Source: an uncultured Eubacteriales bacterium (GTDB lineage: Bacteria; Bacillota; Clostridia; Oscillospirales; Acutalibacteraceae). Taken from it: a DNA stretch of 56,770 nt. Where the stretch lies: positions 1 through 56,770 of the forward strand of contig CAKUAQ010000008.1 in assembly GCA_934636435.1 (NCBI GenBank), written 5' to 3'. Both the position numbers and the translations under genes were made by a program. Below, in pieces: positions 1 through 8,369 of this stretch (position 1 is the stretch's first letter; each line of letters opens with the position of its first letter). The notes below the pieces were generated by a model. That model made no database searches, was not told the DNA's origin, and saw only the letters and a program-made list of their open reading frames with translations.

Positions 1-1
1 T

Positions 2-562
2 GAACGGCTGGAATTTCTGGGAGATTCTGTGCTGGGCTTTATCACGGCGCGGTATCTCTATGAGAAGGATCGGGGTCCCGAGGGGGAATTGACGAAGCTG
101 CGGGCAGCGGTGGTGTGCGAAAAGGCGCTCTGCTCCTATTCCCGTCAGCTGGGCATCGGCGACTATATGCGGCTGGGCCACGGGGAGGAGCGCAGCGGCG
201 GAGCCCAGCGCCCCTCCATCCTGGCGGATATGTACGAGGCGGTGCTGGCGGCCATCTATCTGGACGGCGGCATGGAGCCGGCGGAGAAATTCGTTTTGCG
301 GTTCATCATCCCCGAGGCGGAGAATCAGCGCCGCCGCCATTTCAAGGATCATAAGACCACCTTACAGGAGATCGTCCAACAGAACCCCGGCGAGCAGTTG
401 GAATATGTCCTGGTGGGTGCGTCCGGTCCTGACCACAATAAGGTGTTCACCGTGGAGGTGCATCTGAATTCCAATGTCATCGGACAGGGACGCGGGCACA
501 GCAAAAAGGAAGCGGAACAGGAAGCCGCCCGGGCAGCGCTGCGGCTGATGGGATACGAATAA
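2..562 (+). CDS. rnc: Ribonuclease III, 5' truncated by the window edge
   Basis: Double-strand-specific endoribonuclease acting in rRNA and mRNA processing. The reading frame is open from base 2 and begins inside the RNase III signature (ERLEFLGDSVL), which carries catalytic acidic residues, so the N-terminus lies outside the window. The rest of the nuclease domain runs to about base 330 (DMYEAVLAAIYLDGG is the second conserved helix). A C-terminal dsRNA-binding domain follows (about 345-560), with the expected GxGxSKKEAEQEAA ending. The GTG at 29 is internal to the signature motif and is not the start. smc follows after 15 bp, an order common in Firmicutes, so rnc and smc are probably cotranscribed. 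Confidence 0.95.
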   Translation, partial: ERLEFLGDSVLGFITARYLYEKDRGPEGELTKLRAAVVCEKALCSYSRQLGIGDYMRLGHGEERSGGAQRPSILADMYEAVLAAIYLDGGMEPAEKFVLRFIIPEAENQRRRHFKDHKTTLQEIVQQNPGEQLEYVLVGASGPDHNKVFTVEVHLNSNVIGQGRGHSKKEAEQEAARAALRLMGYE

Positions 563-577
563 AGGAGGCACGGCAAT

Positions 578-3500
578 TTGATACTGAAATCCTTGGAGCT
601 GCACGGCTTCAAATCCTTCCCGGATAAGACCGTGCTGAATTTCAGCGGCGGCATCACCGCCGTGGTGGGCCCGAACGGCAGCGGCAAGTCCAATATCAGC
701 GATGCCATCCGCTGGGTTCTGGGAGAGCAATCCAGCAAGAGCCTGCGGGGCGCGAAAATGGAGGACGTCATCTTCAACGGCACCGCCCAGCGGCGTCCTA
801 TGGGATACGCGGAGGTGACGCTGACCATCAATAACGAGACCCGGATGCTGGAATGTGACAGCGATGAGGTGCGGGTCACCCGCCGCTGCTATCGCTCCGG
901 CGGCAGCGAATACCAGCTCAACGGCGCGACGGTGCGGCTGGAGGATATCCGGCTGTTGTTTATGAACACCGGTCTGGGACGGGACGGCTATTCCATCATC
1001 GGACAGGGGCGGATCGACGAGATCGTCACCTCCCGGTCGCAAAACCGGCGGGAAATCTTAGAGGAGGCCGCCGGCATCGCCAAATATCGCTATAAAAAGG
1101 AAAAAGCGGAAAACAGTCTGAAAAAAGCCCAGGAAAATCTGGATCGCCTGCACGATATTCTGCAGGAGCTGGAGGATCGGGTCGGCCCGCTGGAGCAGCA
1201 GGCGGCGAAGGCAAAGAAATTCTTGGAGCTGGCGGGGGAGAAAAAGACTCTGGAGATCGGCTTGTGGCTGCGCACCATGAATGAGTCCCGGAGCACGCTG
1301 CGGGATCTGGACGCCAAGCTGGAGAATGCCCGGCTCCAATACGATCAGGCAGGAGAAAATGTGGACGCCTACGCCGAGGAGGTAGAGCGCATTGCCGCCA
1401 AGGCACAGGAGCTGGAGGTGCAGATGGATGCTATCCGGCGGCAGGCGGCGGCGCTGGAGGAGCAGGCGGCAGCCTGCGACAGCCGGGTGGCGGTGCTGAA
1501 CAACGATATTTTCCATAATACCGAGAATATCCGCCGGGTGCAGGAGGAAATCGCTGCCGCCGATGAGGGCAGCACCCACATCGAGGAGGATATTGCTGCC
1601 CGATACGGGGAGATCGAAACCAAAAAAGAGACAATCCGCACGGCGGAGGAGGAGCAGCTGCGGCTGACCGATGCGATGGATGCCTTGGCGCGCAGCAGCG
1701 ACGAGGCATCCGGGCAGATCGAGCAGTTGTCCAAGACGGCGGCGGATCTGGCGCTGGAGCTGTCGGAGACCCGGGTGCGGTCGGTGACCAACGAGTCCTC
1801 CCTGCAGGAGATCACCCTGCGGCTGTCCCAATTGGCAGCCGGCTCGGCGCAGCGCAGCGCCATGGCGGAGAGCGCCGCGGCGGAGCTGAAGGAGAGCGAG
1901 GAGGCGCTGGCGCTCTGCGCCGATAAGGCGGAGAGCCTGCAAAACGCGTTGGCAGGTTACGAATACCGCTATAAGAACCGGTCCGAAAAGCTGGCGGCGG
2001 CGAAAGAGGCGCTGGATAAGCGCGGTCTGGATGTGGAGGAAAAGCAGCGCCGGGTGCGGATGCTGGAGGAGATGGAGCGCAATCTGGACGGGTTCCAGCA
2101 GAGCGTCAAGATGATCCTCAAGCAGGGGGAGCGGGGCGCTCTGCCCGGCATCCACGGGGCGGTATCCCGGCTCATCCGGGCGGAGGCTGCCTATGCGCTG
2201 GCAATTGAGACGGCGCTGGGGGCGGCGGCACAGAATCTGGTGTGCGACCGGGAGGACGACGCCAAGCGTGCCATTGCCTACCTGAAAGAAAATAAAGCGG
2301 GACGCGCCACCTTCCTGCCGCTGGCAACCACCAAAGGGAACCGGTTGGCGGAGATCCCGGAGAACGACCCCGGCTTCGTGGGGCTGGCGTGCGATCTGGT
2401 GCAGTGCGAGTCCCGGTATGAGGGGGTTGCCCGGAGCCTGTTGGGGCGTACCGTGGTGGCGGAGGATCTGGATTATGCTGTGTCCATCGCCCGCCGGCAC
2501 GGCTATAAATTCCGCATCGTGACCTTGGACGGGCAGGTGGTCAATGCGGGCGGATCTATGACCGGCGGCTCCAGCATCAAGGGAGCGGGTCTGCTGTCCC
2601 GCCGGGCGGAGATCGACCGGCTGAAGGGCGATGTCACCGGGTTGCAGGAGGCGCTGGAGACCGAGCGGCAGAAATTCCGGCTTATGCAGCAGGATGTGGC
2701 GGCGGTGGAAGCCCAGCTGTCCGGCGCCCGGGGCGAGCTGACCACGGCGCAGGAGGATAAGATCCGTCTGGAGGGCGAGGTGCGCCGGCTGCGGGAGCAG
2801 GCGGAGCAGAATCGCCGGGCGGCGGAGGATGCGGCGGCGGAGATCGAGACGCTGAATGGTCGCGCGGAGGCCTGCCGCGCCGCCATCGGGCAGGCGCAAG
2901 AGGAGACGGCGGCGCTGACCGAGCGGCAAAAGGAGACCGAGGCGGAGCTGGCGACCCTCACCGGCGGACGGCAGCAGCTGGCCCAGCAGCGGGAAACGCT
3001 GTCGGCGGCGATTGCCGAGCAGAAGCTGGCGGCCTTCAGCGCCGAAAAGGAGATACAAAGTCTGCAGGCGGCAATCGCCGAGCTGCGGGCCCGGCAGCAG
3101 GACGCCGCCGGACATCGGCTGCTGCTGGAGAAGCAGATCGCCGACTATGGGGCGGCGAATACCGCCATCGAGGATAAGATTCGGGTGGCGCAGGAGGAGG
3201 CTGCCGGGCTGCGGGCGCAGTCTGCCGCCTCCGGCGACGCCATCGCCGCGCTGGTGAAGGAGCGGGCGGCGGGCGAAGCCCGCCAGACGGAGCTGCGGCT
3301 GCAATCCCGGGAGAAAACCGATGAGCGGGAGCGGCTGGGTCGGGAGGTCACCCGTCTGGAGGAGAAAACCGCCGGCATCCGTCAGTCGGTGGACGATCTC
3401 ACCCGGCGGCTGTATGAGGAATACGAGCTGACCCGCCTGGAGGCGGAGGCGGTCGCCCAGCCCATTGAGGATGCGGCGGCGGCAACCCGACGGGTGACGG

Positions 3501-4165
3501 AGCTGAAAAACAAGATCCGGGCACTGGGCAGCGTCAATGTGGACGCCATCGAGGAGTTCAAGGAGGTCAACGAGCGCTACCAGTTTATGAAGACGCAGGT
3601 GGCGGATGTGGAGAATACCAAGGACGAGCTGCTGCGGCAGATCGGCGATCTGACCGGGCAGATGCGGGAGGTGTTCATCGAGCGCTTTAAGCAGATCAAC
3701 TATCAGTACGGCATTGTTTTCGCCGAGCTGTTCGGCGGCGGCAAGGGTGAGCTGCGTCTGAGCGATCCGGAGGATATCCTCGGCTCCGGCATTGATATGT
3801 TCATCCAGCCCCCCGGCAAGGTGATCCTCAATCTGGAGGCGCTGTCCGGCGGCGAAAAGGCGCTGGCGGCCACGGCGCTGCTGTTCGCCATTTTGAAGGT
3901 GACTCCCTCGCCCTTCTGTGTGCTGGACGAGGTGGAGGCGGCGCTGGACGATGTGAACGTGGACCGGTACGCCCGGTATCTGCGGCGCATCTGCGACCGC
4001 AGCCAGTTCATCGCCATCACCCACCGGCGGGGCACCATGGAGGAGGCGGACACCCTGTATGGCGTGACCATGCAGGAGCGGGGCGTTTCCAAGCTGTTGG
4101 AGCTGCGTGCCAGCGAGGTGGAGCAGAAGCTGGGGCTGAAGCTGGACGACGGAAAGGGGCAATAA
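578..4165 (+). CDS. smc: Chromosome segregation protein SMC
   Basis: ATP-dependent structural maintenance of chromosomes protein, the core of bacterial condensin with ScpA/ScpB. At 1195 aa it has the usual SMC length. The N-terminal head has Walker A GPNGSGKSN near residue 32. A long coiled coil is rich in E/A/Q/R. The hinge lies at about residues 515-665 and includes the glycine-rich GGSMTGG turn. A second coiled coil leads to the C-terminal head, with signature LSGGEKALAATALL and Walker B FCVLDEVEAALDD. The start is a TTG at 578 with an AAAGGAGG ribosome site 8 nt upstream; the following residues (ILKSLELHGFKSF) match the canonical SMC N-terminus, so the rare start codon looks right. It is followed after 3 bp by a small membrane protein gene and then ftsY. 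Confidence 0.97.
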   Translation: MILKSLELHGFKSFPDKTVLNFSGGITAVVGPNGSGKSNISDAIRWVLGEQSSKSLRGAKMEDVIFNGTAQRRPMGYAEVTLTINNETRMLECDSDEVRVTRRCYRSGGSEYQLNGATVRLEDIRLLFMNTGLGRDGYSIIGQGRIDEIVTSRSQNRREILEEAAGIAKYRYKKEKAENSLKKAQENLDRLHDILQELEDRVGPLEQQAAKAKKFLELAGEKKTLEIGLWLRTMNESRSTLRDLDAKLENARLQYDQAGENVDAYAEEVERIAAKAQELEVQMDAIRRQAAALEEQAAACDSRVAVLNNDIFHNTENIRRVQEEIAAADEGSTHIEEDIAARYGEIETKKETIRTAEEEQLRLTDAMDALARSSDEASGQIEQLSKTAADLALELSETRVRSVTNESSLQEITLRLSQLAAGSAQRSAMAESAAAELKESEEALALCADKAESLQNALAGYEYRYKNRSEKLAAAKEALDKRGLDVEEKQRRVRMLEEMERNLDGFQQSVKMILKQGERGALPGIHGAVSRLIRAEAAYALAIETALGAAAQNLVCDREDDAKRAIAYLKENKAGRATFLPLATTKGNRLAEIPENDPGFVGLACDLVQCESRYEGVARSLLGRTVVAEDLDYAVSIARRHGYKFRIVTLDGQVVNAGGSMTGGSSIKGAGLLSRRAEIDRLKGDVTGLQEALETERQKFRLMQQDVAAVEAQLSGARGELTTAQEDKIRLEGEVRRLREQAEQNRRAAEDAAAEIETLNGRAEACRAAIGQAQEETAALTERQKETEAELATLTGGRQQLAQQRETLSAAIAEQKLAAFSAEKEIQSLQAAIAELRARQQDAAGHRLLLEKQIADYGAANTAIEDKIRVAQEEAAGLRAQSAASGDAIAALVKERAAGEARQTELRLQSREKTDERERLGREVTRLEEKTAGIRQSVDDLTRRLYEEYELTRLEAEAVAQPIEDAAAATRRVTELKNKIRALGSVNVDAIEEFKEVNERYQFMKTQVADVENTKDELLRQIGDLTGQMREVFIERFKQINYQYGIVFAELFGGGKGELRLSDPEDILGSGIDMFIQPPGKVILNLEALSGGEKALAATALLFAILKVTPSPFCVLDEVEAALDDVNVDRYARYLRRICDRSQFIAITHRRGTMEEADTLYGVTMQERGVSKLLELRASEVEQKLGLKLDDGKGQ

Positions 4166-4168
4166 AGT

Positions 4169-4669
4169 ATGCAGGAGGAAACGGTGCGGTTTTCGTTCAC
4201 CGGCTGTCTCACGGCGGAGGTCTACCGTCGGGCGCTGCATGCCCGGCTGCGGAAGCTCCGCCGGGTCTATGCGGTGCTGGCTGCCGTGATCGTGCTTTGC
4301 GGGGTGACACAATGGAGGCTCGCCTCGGTGATCGGCGCCTGCGTGCTGGCGGCGCTGCTTTGGGCGATGCCGTATGGGGTCGTTGCCCTACGGGTCTCAC
4401 AATTCCGTAAAACCGACCGTCTTCAGCAGAACCTGTCCTATACGATATTGTTTACCGACACCGCTTTGGTGTCGCAGACCGGGTTCGGAGAAACTCGGGT
4501 GCCGTATGAGCTGATCTATCAGGTGATGGATACGCAGGATATGATTCTGGTGATGCTCAGTAAAAATCAGATGCAGGTGCTGGAAAAACGGTGCATCACG
4601 GGCGGCGATCCGAAAGATTTCTTTTCTTTTTTGTGTGATGAGAAGCGGGTTCCGTATAAGAAAGGGTGA
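4169..4669 (+). CDS. YcxB-like small membrane protein
   Basis: A 166-aa protein of unknown function. Two adjacent hydrophobic helices (about residues 33-75) follow a short soluble N-terminus. The remaining 90 residues are a soluble beta-rich domain resembling the YcxB-like C-terminal domain: YTILFTDTALVSQTGFGETRVPYELI, split here as YTILFTDTALVSQ then FGETRVPYELIYQV. It starts 3 bp after the smc stop with a GCAGGAGG-like stretch overlapping the start, and ends 8 bp before the ftsY ATG, so it is embedded in the smc-ftsY operon. No catalytic motif is visible. The family assignment rests on two-helix-plus-domain architecture and is moderate. Confidence 0.75.
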   Translation: MQEETVRFSFTGCLTAEVYRRALHARLRKLRRVYAVLAAVIVLCGVTQWRLASVIGACVLAALLWAMPYGVVALRVSQFRKTDRLQQNLSYTILFTDTALVSQTGFGETRVPYELIYQVMDTQDMILVMLSKNQMQVLEKRCITGGDPKDFFSFLCDEKRVPYKKG

Positions 4670-4677
4670 ATCAAGCG

Positions 4678-5598
4678 ATGGGCTTATTCAGTAAAATCGG
4701 TGCGGGTCTGAAAAAGACCCGGGATTCTCTTGTCGGCTCGGTCAACGGGATGCTGCGCAGCTTTACCCGCATCGACGAGGAGCTGTTTGAGGAGCTGGAG
4801 GAAATTCTGGTGATGGGGGACGTAGGCGCCGCCACCGCCGCCCATATTTGCGAGCAGCTGCGCCGGCGGGTCAAGGAGCAGGGGGTCACCGATCCGCTGC
4901 AGGTGCGGGCGCTGCTGCGGCAGATCGTCGCCGAAATGCTGGCGGGGGGACAGGAGCTGCGGATCGGCACCAAGCCCTCGGTGATTTTGGTCATCGGGGT
5001 CAACGGCGTGGGCAAGACCACCACCATCGGTAAGCTGGCGGCGCGGCTGAAAAACGAGGGTAAGAAGGTCATTCTGGGGGCGGCGGACACCTTCCGCGCC
5101 GCCGCTATCGAGCAGCTGGAAATCTGGGCGAACCGCGCCGGGGTGGATATTGTTAAGCATACTCAAGGGGCGGACCCGGCGGCGGTGGTGTTTGATGCCG
5201 TGACCGCTGCCAAGGCGCGGGGGGCGGATGTGGTGATCTGCGACACCGCCGGGCGGCTGCATAATAAAAAGAATCTGATGGATGAGCTGGCAAAGATCAG
5301 TCGTATCATCGACCGGGAGCTGCCGGATGCGGACAAGGAGATCCTGCTGGTGGTGGATGCCACCACCGGGCAGAACGCCGTCAATCAGGCGCGCCAGTTC
5401 AAAGAGGCTGCCGGCATCACCGGCATTGTGCTGACCAAGCTGGACGGCACTGCCCGGGGCGGCGTGGTGCTGGCGATCCGGGAGGATCTGCAGGTGCCGG
5501 TGAAATTCATCGGCGTGGGCGAGGGCATCGACGACCTGCAGCCCTTTGACCCGGAGGCGTTTGCCGCCGGTTTGTTTGATGAAGAAGAGGAGGGCTGA
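4678..5598 (+). CDS. ftsY: Signal recognition particle receptor FtsY
   Basis: SRP-type GTPase that docks ribosome-SRP complexes at the membrane for co-translational insertion. The 306-aa protein has a short N-terminal stretch without the long acidic A domain, then the NG module. N-domain helices cover residues 20-90. G1 is GVNGVGKTTTIGKLA. G2/G3 are DTFRAAAIEQL and DTAGRLHNKKNLMDEL. G4 is TKLDGTARGG, and the closing loop is GVGEGIDDLQPFDP. Two starts are possible: GTG 4666 and ATG 4678. The ATG is preferred because MGLFSKIGAGLKKTR is the usual FtsY beginning and AAGGG lies about 8-10 nt upstream. Confidence 0.96.
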   Translation: MGLFSKIGAGLKKTRDSLVGSVNGMLRSFTRIDEELFEELEEILVMGDVGAATAAHICEQLRRRVKEQGVTDPLQVRALLRQIVAEMLAGGQELRIGTKPSVILVIGVNGVGKTTTIGKLAARLKNEGKKVILGAADTFRAAAIEQLEIWANRAGVDIVKHTQGADPAAVVFDAVTAAKARGADVVICDTAGRLHNKKNLMDELAKISRIIDRELPDADKEILLVVDATTGQNAVNQARQFKEAAGITGIVLTKLDGTARGGVVLAIREDLQVPVKFIGVGEGIDDLQPFDPEAFAAGLFDEEEEG

Positions 5599-5661
5599 AG
5601 GCACTTTGGTTGCCTCGAACGGCTGGCCGGTGCTGTCGGCAGGAAAGGAACGGTTGAACGT

Positions 5662-6270
5662 ATGAAGTTTGTTATCGCTACCCATAATGCTCATAAGCTG
5701 CTGGAAATCGAACGGATTTTAGCGCCGCTGGGGATTGCCGCCGTCACCGACCGGGATCTGGGGCTGACCCTGCCCGAGGTGGAGGAAACCGGCACCACCT
5801 TTGCGGAAAATGCTCACCTCAAGGCGGCTTCCGCCTGCGCTTTCACCGGGCTGCCCGCCATCGCGGACGATTCCGGGCTGATGGTGGATGCGCTGGACGG
5901 GGCGCCGGGGGTGTATTCCGCCCGCTATGCCGGTGAGAATGCCACCGATGCCGACCGGGTGCAGAAGCTGCTGGACGCTCTGGCGGGGGTTCCGGCGGGG
6001 CGGCGGCAGGCACGGTTCGTATCGGCGGTGTGCTGCGTGTTTCCCGGCGGGGAGACGGTGCGGGCCGAGGGCACGGTGGAGGGCACCATCGCCTTTGCGC
6101 CGGCCGGGGATAACGGCTTCGGCTACGACCCGGTGTTTCTCCGGGGAGAACGCACTATGGCGCAGCTGTCTCCGGCGGAAAAGGATGCCATCAGCCATCG
6201 GGGGCGGGCGCTGGCGCAGTTCTCCGAAAAACTGAGGGACTATTTGAACCATCCCGGAGCGCCGGTATGA
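5662..6270 (+). CDS. rdgB: XTP/dITP diphosphatase (RdgB/HAM1 family)
   Basis: Removes non-canonical purine nucleotides (dITP, XTP) from the pool by hydrolysis to the monophosphate. The 202-aa length and motifs fit the family: ATHNAHKLLEI at the N-terminus, the catalytic-site FAENAHLKA, the signature AIADDSGLMVDALDGAPGV (given here in part), RYAGENA, and the C-terminal GFGYDPVF and SHRGRAL. ATG at 5662 has AGGAAAGGAACG upstream. Its last codons overlap the start of a broken kinase gene (4 bp, ATGA), so the operon once continued tightly into that gene. Confidence 0.95.
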   Translation: MKFVIATHNAHKLLEIERILAPLGIAAVTDRDLGLTLPEVEETGTTFAENAHLKAASACAFTGLPAIADDSGLMVDALDGAPGVYSARYAGENATDADRVQKLLDALAGVPAGRRQARFVSAVCCVFPGGETVRAEGTVEGTIAFAPAGDNGFGYDPVFLRGERTMAQLSPAEKDAISHRGRALAQFSEKLRDYLNHPGAPV

Positions 6271-6836
6271 TCCTTCTCATCACCGGAGCCTCCCATACCG
6301 GCAAGACGGTGCCGGCCCGGCGGCTGCTGGAGCGGTATCACTACCCTGCCTGTCCATCGACCGCCTGAAAATGGGGCTGATCCGCAGCGGGTGCACGATG
6401 CCTGATGCCGGAGAGCGACGATGGGGCGCTGACGGCGCTGCTGTGGCCGCCGGTGCGGGAAATGGTGAAAACCGCCATTGAAAATTGACAGCATCTCATC
6501 GTAGAGGGCTGTTACATCCCCGGCGATTGGGCGGCGGCGTTTCCGCCGGACTACCGGGCAGAAATTCGTTATATTTGTCTGATGATGAGCGAATGCTATA
6601 TTCGCCGCCGTTTTTCGGACATACAGCGGTATGCCGATGCGGTGGAGCGGCGCCTGACGTCGGATTTCACTCTGGCGGACGCCTTGGCGGATAACGCCCG
6701 GATGCGCGAGGAAAGCCGCCGCCGGGAGAATCCCTATATAGAGATTGACGACTCATATGAGTCGGTGTATGAGGATTGTATACAGGAGCTGTCCCGACAG
6801 GGGACAGCGGCCGAGAGAGGAGCTAAATTATGCTGA
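6267..6836 (+). pseudogene. Broken P-loop kinase-like gene (frameshifts and a stop)
   Basis: Starts as an intact NTPase: ATG at 6267 overlaps the rdgB stop, and the first residues read ILLITGASHTGKT, a Walker A motif. The frame is lost near 6345, where one base appears missing (YHYP then CLSIDRLKMGLIRSG in the next frame). It shifts again near 6405 to a frame reading PESDDGALTALLWPPVREM. An in-frame TGA then occurs at about 6486 within IEN-stop-QHLIVEGCYIPGDW. The 3' part stays open to 6836, reading YICLMMSECYIRRRFSDIQRYA. Translated piecewise, it resembles a small nucleotide/2-phosphoglycerate-type kinase family of gut Clostridia, from memory. Three lesions make decay more likely than one sequencing error. 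The end overlaps the yhbY start. Confidence 0.8.
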
Positions 6837-7126
6837 CCAGTAAACAACGTGCCTACCTGCGGGGGCTTGCCAATCCGCTGGAACCTATCCTTCATGCCGG
6901 AAAGGGCGGCGTATCCGATACCCTTATCCGGCAGGCGGACGATGCGCTGACCGCCCGGGAGCTGATCAAAGGGCGGGTACTGGATACCGCCCCCGGCTCC
7001 GCCCGGGAGCTGGCGGAGCAGATCGCCGGGGCGGTGAACGCTCAGGTGGTGCAGGTGGTGGGACGGAATTTCGTGCTGTTCCGTCAAAAGCCGAAGGACA
7101 GCCAGATCGCACTGCCCCGGGCGTAA
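6830..7126 (+). CDS. yhbY: YhbY-family CRM-domain RNA-binding protein
   Basis: A 98-aa single CRM (YhbY) domain protein, associated in bacteria with ribosome assembly. The start LTSKQRAYLRGLANPLEPI and the glycine-rich loop HAGKGGVSDTLI are typical, as is the C-terminal VVGRNFVLFRQ. ATG at 6830 has AGAGAGGAG upstream and overlaps the last codons of the broken kinase gene. It precedes the nadD-yqeK fusion by 25 bp; yhbY next to nadD/yqeK is a known Firmicute arrangement. Confidence 0.93.
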   Translation: MLTSKQRAYLRGLANPLEPILHAGKGGVSDTLIRQADDALTARELIKGRVLDTAPGSARELAEQIAGAVNAQVVQVVGRNFVLFRQKPKDSQIALPRA

Positions 7127-7151
7127 AAGCCCCGGGAAAAAGGAGAAATCC

Positions 7152-8369
7152 GTGGAGAAGATCGCATTATTCGGCGGCAGCTTTGACCCTATTCATCTGG
7201 GGCATATTCGGCTGGCGCGGCGGCTGGCGGATGCGCTGGGGCTGGAGCGGGTGATTCTGATGCCCACCTTTGTGCCGCCTCATAAAATTCGGGAGCGGAT
7301 GGCTCCGGCGGCGGACCGGCTGGCCATGTGCCGGCTGGCGGCGGCAGAGGATCCCCGGCTGACCGTCTCCGACCGGGAGATTCGCCGGGGCGGCGCCAGC
7401 TTCACGGTGGACACGCTGGCGGCGCTGCAGGAGGCATACCCGGATGCCCGGTTGTATCTGATCACCGGGGCGGATATGTTCTGCACCCTCCATACCTGGT
7501 ACCATTTTACCGACATCGCCCGGATGGCGGTGCTGTGCACCGTGCCCCGCCCAGGGGTTTCCCGGCAGGAGCTGACCGCCTATGCGGCGATGTTGCGCCG
7601 GGAGGGGGCGGAGTGTTATGTGGACGCGGGGGCGGAGATGGAGGATTCCTCCACGGAGATTCGCCGCCGCATCGCCGCCGGAGAGTCGCTCACGGGGCTG
7701 CTTTGTCCGGCGGTGGAGGACTATATCCGGCAGCATCATCTGTATCGGGAGGAGACCAGTATGGAAAGCACCACCAGAGACGAGCAGTTTCGCGCCATTA
7801 TTCGCACCCGCCTGTCGGAGTATCGGTATCGGCATTCCCTGTGTGTGGCGGATGAAGCCAGACGGCTGGCGCAGCGCTACGGTGCCGACCCGGCGCGGGC
7901 GTATACCGCCGGTCTGCTCCACGATATCATGAAGGACACGGACGGAAAAACCCAGTTGCAAATTCTCAAAGATTTTGCTATACTACTAACCGATGTGGAG
8001 CGGGCGGTGCCGCAGCTGTGGCACGCTGTCAGCGGGGCGGCGTTCGTGGAGCATATTCTGGGGCTGTCGGATGCGGGAATTCTCACCGCGATCCGCTATC
8101 ATACCACCGGACGGGCGGGCATGAGCCTGCTGGAGCGGGTGCTGTTCGTGGCGGATTTCACCTCGGCGGATCGGGAGTATCCGGATGTGGAGGAGATGCG
8201 CCGCCGGGCGGAGGAGTCGCTGGAGAGCGCCATGGAATACGGCATATCCTACACGGTGCGGGAGCTGCTGGAGCGGGGGAACCCCATCCATCCCGATACC
8301 GTGGCCGCCTATAATGAAATTGTGCTGGTGCAAAAGGCCGCACAGGGAGGGCTTTCGGATGAAAAATAA
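7152..8369 (+). CDS. nadD: Fused nicotinate-nucleotide adenylyltransferase (NadD) and HD phosphohydrolase (YqeK)
   Basis: A 405-aa two-domain protein. Residues 1-195 are NadD (NaMN + ATP to deamido-NAD), with GGSFDPIHLGH at the N-terminus and the SSTEIRRRI motif near residue 165. Residues 205-405 are a YqeK-type HD domain, with the metal-binding H in RYRHSLCVADEA and the HD pair in AGLLHDIMKDTD. In Firmicutes YqeK is a symmetrical Ap4A hydrolase. In most species the two are adjacent separate genes. Start is GTG 7152 with AAAGGAG upstream. An in-frame ATG at 7761 sits 6 nt behind GGGAGGAG at the domain junction, so YqeK alone could also be made. The LCP gene overlaps the 3' end by 11 bp. Confidence 0.94.
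   Translation: MEKIALFGGSFDPIHLGHIRLARRLADALGLERVILMPTFVPPHKIRERMAPAADRLAMCRLAAAEDPRLTVSDREIRRGGASFTVDTLAALQEAYPDARLYLITGADMFCTLHTWYHFTDIARMAVLCTVPRPGVSRQELTAYAAMLRREGAECYVDAGAEMEDSSTEIRRRIAAGESLTGLLCPAVEDYIRQHHLYREETSMESTTRDEQFRAIIRTRLSEYRYRHSLCVADEARRLAQRYGADPARAYTAGLLHDIMKDTDGKTQLQILKDFAILLTDVERAVPQLWHAVSGAAFVEHILGLSDAGILTAIRYHTTGRAGMSLLERVLFVADFTSADREYPDVEEMRRRAEESLESAMEYGISYTVRELLERGNPIHPDTVAAYNEIVLVQKAAQGGLSDEK

Noticed and set aside
1058..4312. 1084-aa open frame antisense to smc
   Set aside because: High-GC codon bias of smc keeps the opposite frame open; composition is Leu/Arg/Gln/His-rich with no family motif, and smc itself is unmistakable.
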